NCBI GenBank assembly: GCA_937919075.1
Contig: CALFOF010000161.1
Span: forward strand, 1 to 10,947
Direction of reading: 5' to 3'
Source of the DNA: an uncultured Cyanobium sp.
GTDB taxonomy: Bacteria; Cyanobacteriota; Cyanobacteriia; PCC-6307; Cyanobiaceae
DNA length: 10,947 bases
Shown here: positions 5,126-10,947 of the stretch, one piece after another
Layout of the letters: every line of letters begins with the position of its first letter
How positions within the stretch are numbered: the first letter of the stretch is position 1
Program-made: the position numbers and the translations under genes
Notes under the pieces: model-generated
Seen by the model: the letters and a program-made list of their open reading frames with translations, nothing else
Told to the model about the DNA's origin: nothing
Databases searched by the model: none

Positions 5126-6153
5126 GGTGCGCGGCCGCGTTGCTGGCTGCCAAATCGCTGTTGAGCCTTCGGTGCCAGCCCGTTGGCATCCCGGTTGGCG
5201 TAGGCGGTCACCAGCCGCTGCACCAGCGGGTGGCGCACCACATCGGCCGCCGTGAGCTCGCAGATGGCCACGCCCTCAACCCCTTGAAGCACCTGGGCCG
5301 CCTCCACCAGGCCGCTGAGCTGATCGCGCGGCAGGTCCACCTGGGTGGGATCACCCGTGACCACCATGCGGGAGTTCTCCCCCAGCCGCGTGAGCACCAT
5401 GCGCATCTGAGTTGCTGTGGTGTTCTGGGCTTCATCGAGGATCACGAACGCATCGGCCAACGTGCGGCCACGCATGTAAGCCAGCGGCGCCACCTCGATC
5501 ACACCTTTTTCCAGCAGCGCGCTGGTGCGTTCCGCCCCCAGCAGGCTGTGCAGCGCGTCGTAGAGGGGGCGGAGGTAAGGGTCCACCTTCTGTTGCAGAT
5601 CGCCGGGGAGGAAGCCCAGCCGTTCGCCGGCTTCCACGGCAGGCCGGGTGAGGATCAGCCGCTCCACCCGCCGTTCATTCAGCATGCGCACCGCCTGCAC
5701 GGTGGCCAGGAACGTTTTGCCGGTACCTGCCGGCCCGAGCGCCAGGGTGAGGTCGTGGCGTTCCATCGCCTCCACGTAGCTGCGCTGGCGCAGCGTGCGC
5801 GGACGCAGCAGCTTGCCGGCCTGGCTGCGGGCCAGCACCACATTGCCCAGGTCGCGATGTTCGGCGCTGCGGCCGGTGTCGAGCGCCACCAGGGCGGTTT
5901 GCACATCCACGGCACCAACAGCCTGGCCTTCCTGCCAGAGCGGGCGCAGCAGATCAACCAGCGCGACGGCCCGCTCGCGCTGGTTGTTACGTCCCTGAAT
6001 CGACAGATCGAGACCCCGCAGCACCATCGAGACACCGGTGAGTGCCTCGATGTGATGCAGGGTGGCTTCCGCTTCGCCAGCCAGTGCCAGCGCTGCCGAT
6101 GGATTCGGCAGCGCGATGAGCGTGCGGGAGGAAGAGGTGTCGGCCCCGGTCAT
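5122..6153 (-). CDS. phoH: PhoH family ATPase
   Basis: This is a 343-residue cytoplasmic ATPase of the PhoH/PhoL type (PF02562), a family tied to RNA metabolism and ribosome or RNA quality control. Walker A is GPAGTGKT (residues ~140-147), Walker B is VILDEAQN (~237-244) and the sensor-like TGDPTQVDLP starts at ~266. LTRPAVEAGERLGFLPGDL between them is also a PhoH hallmark. The first ~110 residues are the N-terminal domain usual in these proteins. The ATG at 6151-6153 is chosen because TGAGGG lies eight bases upstream, on top of the rpsP stop. A TTG at 6168 would add five residues and overlap rpsP. It starts 11 bp after rpsP and overlaps the downstream membrane-protein gene by 4 bp, so it sits in the middle of an operon. 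The length is normal and no key residue is missing. Confidence 0.95.
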   Translation of the reverse strand: MTGADTSSSRTLIALPNPSAALALAGEAEATLHHIEALTGVSMVLRGLDLSIQGRNNQRERAVALVDLLRPLWQEGQAVGAVDVQTALVALDTGRSAEHRDLGNVVLARSQAGKLLRPRTLRQRSYVEAMERHDLTLALGPAGTGKTFLATVQAVRMLNERRVERLILTRPAVEAGERLGFLPGDLQQKVDPYLRPLYDALHSLLGAERTSALLEKGVIEVAPLAYMRGRTLADAFVILDEAQNTTATQMRMVLTRLGENSRMVVTGDPTQVDLPRDQLSGLVEAAQVLQGVEGVAICELTAADVVRHPLVQRLVTAYANRDANGLAPKAQQRFGSQQRGRAP

Positions 6154-6164
6154 GGGGCGCGCCC

Positions 6165-6662
6165 TCAAGCGGCCGCAGAAGCAGTGGGTTCAGGTTCGGC
6201 GGCAGCGGCTTCCGAAGCTGCAGCGGCGGCTTCTGCGGCTGCAGCAGCCTCAGCGGCTGCCGCCGCAGCTTCAGCTTCCTTGGCAGCAGCTTCGGCGGCT
6301 TCCTTGGCAGCGGCTTCAGCAGCGGCGGCTTTGGCCTCAGCTGCTTCCTTTTCAGCCTGCTTAGCGGTGGCTTCGCGGGCAGCAGCCTGCTTGGCCTTGC
6401 CGACCGTTTCGCCCGGACGGACCGTTTTCTCGATCAGGCCGCCCTTTTCCAGCAGCGAACGCACCGTGTCGGTGGGTTGGGCGCCTTGGCCCAGACGCAC
6501 ACGGATCGCTTCGGCGTCGAGGCGGGTTTCTTTCGTGCGGGGGTTGTAGAAGCCCAGCTCCTCCAGCGGCCGGCCATCACGACGTGATGTGCTGTTGGTG
6601 GCAACCAAGCGGAAGCTCGCTTCCCGCTTCTTGCCGAACCGCTTCAGGCGGAGCTTGATCAT
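6165..6662 (-). CDS. rpsP: 30S ribosomal protein S16 with long alanine-rich tail
   Basis: Residues 1-80 are a standard S16: [20 protein letters not shown], then [36 protein letters not shown] and the end of the core at KGGLIEKT. S16 binds 16S rRNA and helps 30S assembly. Most bacterial S16 proteins end near residue 80-90. This one goes on to 165 with an Ala/Glu/Lys tail made of repeats such as [16 protein letters not shown], ending in a proline-glutamate stretch and AAA. The tail should form one long helix or coiled coil and is low in complexity at both DNA and protein level. The ATG at 6660-6662 is fixed by the universal S16 N-terminus. It lies 76 bp after ffh and 11 bp before phoH. Confidence 0.95.
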   Translation of the reverse strand: MIKLRLKRFGKKREASFRLVATNSTSRRDGRPLEELGFYNPRTKETRLDAEAIRVRLGQGAQPTDTVRSLLEKGGLIEKTVRPGETVGKAKQAAAREATAKQAEKEAAEAKAAAAEAAAKEAAEAAAKEAEAAAAAAEAAAAAEAAAAASEAAAAEPEPTASAAA

Positions 6663-6738
6663 CGTGGCGCAGTCATGAAGATGGCAGTCCCTAACCGTAC
6701 AACAGCCCTCACAGCCACCCCCTGCAGGCGGCGCTTGC

Positions 6739-8196
6739 TCACAGCTGGCCGAAACCCTTGCGCTTCTTCGCGGGCCGGTTGGCCTTGCGCGCGCCGCCAC
6801 CACCGGCAGCGGCCGGCATCCCCGGGAATCCGGGCATGCCACCCATTCCGGGCAGGCCGCCACCCATTCCGGGCATCCCTGGCATCCCCGGCATGCCGCC
6901 GCCGCGGGTCATCTGCTGCATGAAGCCGCGCATCTTCTGAAAATCGGCCAGCACCTTGTCGACATCCGCCGGAGTGTGGCCGCTGCCGGCGGCGATGCGC
7001 CGCCGGCGCGACGGTTGGGCCGCCAGCAACTGCGGTTGCTGGCGTTCGTTCTCGGTCATCGAGCCGATCATCGCCTCGATCCGCTTGAGCTGGGCCTCGC
7101 CTTGTTTGAGCATGCCGTCGTCGATCTTGTTCATGCCCGGGATCAGCTTCATCAGCCCGCCGAGCGATCCCATGCGCTTGATCATGCGCATCTGCTGAAC
7201 GAAGTCGCTGAAGTCGAAGGAGGCTTCCTGCAGCTTCTTCTGCATGCGCTCCACATCGCCGATCTCCACCTCCTTCTGGGCTTTCTCCACCAGGGTGAGC
7301 ACATCGCCCATGCCCAGGATGCGGCTGGCCATCCGCTCCGGGTGGAAGGGCTCGAGCGCCTCCACCTTTTCGCCGGTGCCGATGAACTTGATCGGGGCGC
7401 CACTCACTTTGCGGATCGAGAGCGCTGCACCACCGCGCGAGTCACCGTCGAGTTTGGTCAGCACTGCTCCGGTGATGCCCACCTGCTCGTGAAAGGCGCG
7501 GGTGAGATCGGCTGCTTCCTGGCCGATCATCGAATCGACCACCAGCAGCACCTCATCGGGCGCCGCCACGGTGCGGATCCGCACCATCTCCTCCATCATC
7601 GCGGTGTCGATCTGCAGCCGGCCGGCGGTGTCCACCAGCACGGTGTCGAAGCCTTCAGCGCGGGCCTTGGCTACACCGGCGGCGGCGATGTCTTCCGGTT
7701 TGGCGTCGGCCCCCAGGCTGAACACCTCCACGCCGATCTGCTTGCCGAGGGTCTGCAGCTGCTCGATGGCGGCAGGCCGGTACACGTCGGCGGCCACCAG
7801 CAGGGCGCGCCGGCCTTGCTCCTTGAGGTGGAGGCCCAGCTTGGCGGTGGCGGTGGTTTTGCCCGCCCCCTGCAGACCGGCCATCAGCACCACCGTGGGG
7901 GCCTGATCGGCATGGGCAAGCGGCGCGTTCTCTCCGCCCATCACCTCCACCAGCGCCTGATGCACCAGCTGGATGAACTGCTGATCCGGGCTCACCCCGC
8001 GCACCACCTCGGCACCGACGGCGCGCTCGCGCACATCAGCGATGAAGCCCTTGACCACATCGAGGCTGACATCGGCCTCCAGCAGGGCCCGGCGCACCTG
8101 TTGCAGCGCCCCGTCCACGTTGGTCTCGGTGATCGTGGCCTGACCCCGCAGGCTCTTGACCGCGTCTTCAAAACGCAGAGAAAGTTCGTCGAACAT
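6739..8196 (-). CDS. ffh: Signal recognition particle protein Ffh (SRP54)
   Basis: This is a 485-residue SRP GTPase that binds 4.5S/SRP RNA and hydrophobic signal sequences and delivers ribosomes to FtsY at the membrane. The N domain begins [19 protein letters not shown]. The G domain has the P-loop GLQGAGKTT (~107-115), DTAGRLQ (~189-195) and [10 protein letters not shown] (~247-256). The methionine-rich M domain follows (~306-435), with the RNA-binding [12 protein letters not shown] at ~395. The C-terminus is a Gly-Met-Pro repeat tail (~432-461) and a basic end, KKRKGFGQL. The ATG at 8194-8196 is chosen because Ffh proteins start MFDEL; an in-frame ATG at 8238 would add 14 unconserved residues. 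No Shine-Dalgarno site is seen. It is the probable head of ffh-rpsP-phoH, 99 bp after ftn2. Confidence 0.97.
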   Translation of the reverse strand: MFDELSLRFEDAVKSLRGQATITETNVDGALQQVRRALLEADVSLDVVKGFIADVRERAVGAEVVRGVSPDQQFIQLVHQALVEVMGGENAPLAHADQAPTVVLMAGLQGAGKTTATAKLGLHLKEQGRRALLVAADVYRPAAIEQLQTLGKQIGVEVFSLGADAKPEDIAAAGVAKARAEGFDTVLVDTAGRLQIDTAMMEEMVRIRTVAAPDEVLLVVDSMIGQEAADLTRAFHEQVGITGAVLTKLDGDSRGGAALSIRKVSGAPIKFIGTGEKVEALEPFHPERMASRILGMGDVLTLVEKAQKEVEIGDVERMQKKLQEASFDFSDFVQQMRMIKRMGSLGGLMKLIPGMNKIDDGMLKQGEAQLKRIEAMIGSMTENERQQPQLLAAQPSRRRRIAAGSGHTPADVDKVLADFQKMRGFMQQMTRGGGMPGMPGMPGMGGGLPGMGGMPGFPGMPAAAGGGGARKANRPAKKRKGFGQL

Positions 8197-8295
8197 GGAG
8201 CGAAGCGCCGGCGGATCGTGAACCGATCGTAAAAACATGCCGGGCCGGGTTCCGCCACTCCTTCAGCAGGCCAGCCTGCAGGTCAGGCGTTCCGT

Positions 8296-10428
8296 TCAGG
8301 GCCGTGGGCGGAAGCCGGCCACCTTCCACACCTCGCCCTCGCGGCCGAAGACGTAAAAATTGCGCAGCTTGGTCGTAGGGGTGCGCCCGATCACCTTGCC
8401 CTGCGCGTCGAGCGCGGTGTCGCTGTAGCGGATCTCCACCGCCGCGACGATCCGCTTCGGCGCGAGGGTGTTGATGCGGAAGTCCTGGATCTCGGCCGTC
8501 ACCTGCTCGCGGCTCACGCCCCGCGCGCGGTTGCGTCGTTGCTCGTCCTGGAGATCGCGCACCAGTTTTTCCTGGGCCAGATCCGCCGGCGGAGTGGCGG
8601 GGTTCTTGCCATCGAGCGCTGCGGCTTTGCTCTGCAGCCAGGCTTCCAGCAAGGCGCGCAGTTGGGCCGCGTTCGGTTCAGCGCTGGTGAGTGGCAACGC
8701 TGCCGCTGGACGAGCCGGCGGTGGGTTCACCGCAGTGGGGTTCTTGGCAGGGGTGCCTGCTGGGGCCGTGAAGGGGCCGGCGGCGCCCCCTCCCGGCGCG
8801 GGCTGCTTGCCGGGGGTGACTGGCGACAAGGGCCGCAGGGCCATCATCCCCGCCAGGCCGGCGGCAACAAAGGTGCCCACCAGTACCGCGGCCGCGGTCA
8901 GGCGGCCCCAGCTGGGCAGTGCCTTCCAGCCGGCGGTGCCAAGGGGCGCTCGCCTGGGTCGGAGGCTGGTGCTGGGCCGCGCCGGAGCGGTTGCCGCTCC
9001 CGCAGTGGGCTCCAGTGGATCCGGCCAGCGCATCGGATCTTCAGCGACGGAGGCAGGGGGTAGGGGCGCCGGAGCCGCAAGGGCAGAAGCCGTGCTGACT
9101 GGCGGAGCTTTGGAGAGGGCAGGAGACGTGGTGAGCGGCGCAGGCGCTTCTACGCCTGATGGGCTCTGCAACGCGCGGGCCTGGCGCCGGTCGAGCTGCT
9201 CCACGTAGGCCTGCACATCGCGGTCGGCGAAGTAGGCCTCCAGGTCGGGGTCGGCTTCGATGTCGCGGTAGCCGGCGAGCACGTCGCGCCGCAGCCAGTC
9301 GCAGCAGTAGGCGCAGAGCTGGGCCAGCGGCTCGCTCCCCTGTTCTGCCGCCCAGGCGCGCAGGGCGGGTTCGGCGCCCTGAATGAAGCAGGCCTCCGCC
9401 GTGGCCACCCGCCCCAGCAGCAGGTGCTGGCAGGCGAGAAAGGGTTGCAGGCCCGGTTGACCACTCGCCTCCAGCCGCAGCTGGGCGGCGGCGATGCGTT
9501 CCGGTTTGCGCTGGGCGAAGCCGGAGGCGGTGAGCGCCAGGCTGGCCAGGAATTCCGCCGTCGCCGAGCCGGCGGTGGTGGTGGCGTTGCCGCTGGCCCA
9601 GCGGCTGAACAGGTCGACCTGCTCCTGCACCGTCAGGTACTGGCGGATCTGCTTGAAGAAGTCCTGGAAGTCTTTCCTCGGCAGGGCCGGATCCCCGTCG
9701 CCCTCAAGCCCGCCGCGGCGCTCCACCAGCATCTCCAGCAGCTTCAGCCCTTCGGCGCGCTCCTCGGTGGCGCTCAGATCGCGCCGCAGCAGATCCAGCA
9801 CCCGAAACGGCAGCAGGTCGGCCAAATCGCGCTCCATCTGACGTTGTTGCTCCGGTTGGCGGCCTGTGCGCCGCATCAAGGTGATGCCCTCCTGGAGCAG
9901 CTGGGCTGCCCGCTCAAACAGACGCCGCCCTTGCAGCTCCCTGGCGCCCAGGCGGCAGGCCTCCCCCGCCAGCAGGGTGAGATCCGCCTCCCGGTGGCTG
10001 CCCAGCGCCGGCGCCTGCGGCGGTTGCAGGCAGCGGCGGGCCGCATCGAAGGCCTCGATCGCCTGCCCCGCTTCCAACAGCAGCAAAAGGGCTCCGATCT
10101 CACGGGAGTGAGGCACGTCCAGGCCCGGTGTCAGGGCGCCGCCCTCGGTGTCGAGCGCCATCAGCTCAGCTTCGTAGGCCTGTCGGCGCACTGGATCGCT
10201 GAGCAGATCAGCGCTGTCGCGCAGCAGCACGGCGCGGGCCTCCAGGGCCGCAGCGGTGAAGCCCTGTTCCGGCGGCCGGTCGAGCCGCTGCTGGAGGGTG
10301 TGCAACACCGTCTGGGCGTCGGTGGCCGGTCTCACCCCCAGAAGTTGGAAATGGTCGATCGGCAGTTCCAACCCTGGCGACTCGCAATCCCGTGGCACGG
10401 GCTTGGCAGGGAGTGTAGGCAGAGGCAT
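8296..10428 (-). CDS. ftn2: Cell division protein Ftn2/ZipN (ARC6-like)
   Basis: This is a 710-residue bitopic inner-membrane protein, the cyanobacterial relative of plastid ARC6. The family anchors FtsZ and recruits other division proteins. In order: a DnaJ-like N-terminus ([18 protein letters not shown] and [15 protein letters not shown], residues ~22-90); a helical repeat region (~105-420) with [17 protein letters not shown] and [18 protein letters not shown] near its end; an Ala/Pro linker; one membrane helix at ~511-531 ([20 protein letters not shown]); a second Pro/Gly-rich linker; and a C-terminal IMS/DUF4101 domain (~581-708, ending in [20 protein letters not shown]). The ATG at 10426-10428 is chosen over upstream in-frame codons because those would run into the pdhA leader and coding start. 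It is divergent from pdhA with 67 bp between the two ATGs. The gene is called zipN or cdv2 in some species. Confidence 0.93.
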   Translation of the reverse strand: MPLPTLPAKPVPRDCESPGLELPIDHFQLLGVRPATDAQTVLHTLQQRLDRPPEQGFTAAALEARAVLLRDSADLLSDPVRRQAYEAELMALDTEGGALTPGLDVPHSREIGALLLLLEAGQAIEAFDAARRCLQPPQAPALGSHREADLTLLAGEACRLGARELQGRRLFERAAQLLQEGITLMRRTGRQPEQQRQMERDLADLLPFRVLDLLRRDLSATEERAEGLKLLEMLVERRGGLEGDGDPALPRKDFQDFFKQIRQYLTVQEQVDLFSRWASGNATTTAGSATAEFLASLALTASGFAQRKPERIAAAQLRLEASGQPGLQPFLACQHLLLGRVATAEACFIQGAEPALRAWAAEQGSEPLAQLCAYCCDWLRRDVLAGYRDIEADPDLEAYFADRDVQAYVEQLDRRQARALQSPSGVEAPAPLTTSPALSKAPPVSTASALAAPAPLPPASVAEDPMRWPDPLEPTAGAATAPARPSTSLRPRRAPLGTAGWKALPSWGRLTAAAVLVGTFVAAGLAGMMALRPLSPVTPGKQPAPGGGAAGPFTAPAGTPAKNPTAVNPPPARPAAALPLTSAEPNAAQLRALLEAWLQSKAAALDGKNPATPPADLAQEKLVRDLQDEQRRNRARGVSREQVTAEIQDFRINTLAPKRIVAAVEIRYSDTALDAQGKVIGRTPTTKLRNFYVFGREGEVWKVAGFRPRP

Positions 10429-10444
10429 CCATTTTGACTCTGTT

Positions 10445-10486
10445 GGCGGAACAGACCTCGTACAGTCGGCGCTCAGAAGTTCCGCC
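10445..10486. promoter_or_regulatory. Inverted repeat in the ftn2-pdhA divergent intergenic region
   Basis: GGCGGAAC (10445-10452) and GTTCCGCC (10479-10486) are exact reverse complements separated by 26 bp, with a possible -10-like TACAGT (10461-10466) between them. The 67-bp region must hold control signals for both ftn2 and pdhA. The repeat could be a regulator site or a hairpin in the pdhA leader. No well-spaced -35 box accompanies TACAGT, so the promoter itself is not assigned. Confidence 0.35.
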
Positions 10487-10495
10487 GGCCCTGCC

Positions 10496-10947
10496 ATGAC
10501 CCAGGACATCGCTGTTCCGGCCAGGCCGGAGGCCACCCCGCTCAGCAGCCATTCGGAAAGGCTCGCGTCCTATTACACGGCGGGGCCCACATCCGTGAGC
10601 CGCGAAGACGGGCTGATCCTCTACCGGGACATGACCCTGGGGCGGCGCTTCGAAGACAAGTGCGCGGAGATGTACTACCGCGGCAAGATGTTCGGCTTCG
10701 TGCACCTCTACAACGGCCAGGAGGCCGTGAGCACGGGCGTCATCAAGGCGATGAAGATGCAGCACGACTGGTTCTGCAGCACCTACCGCGACCATGTGCA
10801 TGCCCTCAGTTGCGGCGTGCCGGCTCGTGAGGTGATGAGTGAGTTGTTCGGCAAGGCCACCGGCTGCAGCAAGGGGCGCGGCGGCTCCATGCACCTGTTC
10901 TCCAAGGAGCACCACCTACTGGGCGGTTATGCCTTCATCGGCGAGGG
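10496..10947 (+). CDS. pdhA: Pyruvate dehydrogenase E1 component, alpha subunit (5' part, runs off the window)
   Basis: The first 150 codons of E1-alpha are present and the gene continues past the right edge. With E1-beta it decarboxylates pyruvate using thiamine diphosphate and feeds the acetyl group to E2 in the cytoplasm. After a variable 30-residue leader, [20 protein letters not shown], then [20 protein letters not shown] and [20 protein letters not shown] are characteristic; the last contains the conserved YRDH-x-[12 protein letters not shown] and GGYAFIGEG complete the visible part. The GDG-N thiamine-diphosphate motif lies beyond the window. The ATG at 10496-10498 gives the usual cyanobacterial start; no Shine-Dalgarno site is evident. 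It is transcribed divergently from ftn2. Confidence 0.97.
   Translation, partial: MTQDIAVPARPEATPLSSHSERLASYYTAGPTSVSREDGLILYRDMTLGRRFEDKCAEMYYRGKMFGFVHLYNGQEAVSTGVIKAMKMQHDWFCSTYRDHVHALSCGVPAREVMSELFGKATGCSKGRGGSMHLFSKEHHLLGGYAFIGE

Noticed and set aside
5140..6549. Long plus-strand open frame opposite phoH and rpsP
   Set aside because: Both minus-strand genes are unmistakable; the plus-strand translation is low-complexity and is explained by high GC and codon bias.
6659..6676. Five-codon upstream frame (MTAPR) whose TGA overlaps the rpsP ATG
   Set aside because: The geometry suits translational coupling, but such short frames are common by chance and no ribosome binding site precedes it.
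6976..8232. Long plus-strand open frame opposite ffh, rich in His/Leu/Gln
   Set aside because: It mirrors the conserved ffh codons; no family motif and no start signals.
8266..8279. GCAGG/CCTGC hairpin between ftn2 and ffh as a terminator
   Set aside because: Short stem and no T-run on either strand, so it does not qualify as an intrinsic terminator.
9424..10437. Plus-strand open frame opposite ftn2
   Set aside because: Shadow of ftn2; composition typical of antisense reading in high-GC DNA.
1..10947. CRISPR array, tRNA, rRNA, insertion sequence with terminal repeats
   Set aside because: No spaced repeat array, cloverleaf or transposase motif was seen by eye; the tandem repeats present are short and lie inside decayed genes.

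Overview
The window looks like chromosomal DNA of a high-GC picocyanobacterium of the Synechococcus/Cyanobium type. The evidence is a Ftn2/ZipN-type division protein with DnaJ-like and IMS domains, which is specific to cyanobacteria and plastids, next to pdhA, a ffh-rpsP-phoH gene string, a cyanobacterial-style BI-1 membrane protein and a picocyanobacterial-type amidase. These family assignments come from recognising motifs in the translations; no database search was run.

The window has two contrasting halves. The left part (1 to about 3640) is a graveyard of surface-polysaccharide genes, nearly all on the minus strand. From right to left these are: gmd (GDP-mannose 4,6-dehydratase) with an expanded 9-bp repeat, a large internal deletion and a lost 3' end; a PAPS-dependent sulfotransferase with three in-frame stops and a 17-bp tandem duplication; the first ~70 codons of a glycosyltransferase with a frameshift; an unassigned 60-codon tail; and fcl (GDP-L-fucose synthase) with its 5' end missing, a stop at the catalytic tyrosine and frameshifts. 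Two things are set into this remnant. One is a small intact two-gene module at 805-1319, a ribbon-helix-helix-like protein overlapping a short coiled-coil protein, with a likely operator in front. The other is a plus-strand amidase gene at 2667 whose reading frame runs antisense through the gmd remnant. The stretch at about 1780-2650 is visibly richer in A+T than the rest. A plus-strand gene ends at base 42.

The right part (3740-10947) is compact housekeeping DNA. The minus strand carries, in order of transcription, ftn2/zipN, ffh, rpsP, phoH, a small FUSC/aromatic-acid-exporter-like membrane protein and a BI-1 family protein, ending in a clear intrinsic terminator at 3742-3766. Spacings are short: 99 bp, 76 bp, 11 bp, a 4-bp ATGA overlap, then 111 bp. 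This suggests co-transcription of at least ffh-rpsP-phoH-FUSC, linking co-translational membrane targeting, ribosome assembly and RNA-related functions. Divergently from ftn2, the plus strand starts pdhA (pyruvate dehydrogenase E1 alpha), which runs off the right edge.

The GDP-L-fucose branch is dead at both steps here, since gmd and fcl are both broken. The observations most worth following up are the small two-gene module, the amidase/gmd antisense chimera, the repeat expansion in the gmd nucleotide-binding loop, and the long alanine-rich tail on ribosomal protein S16.
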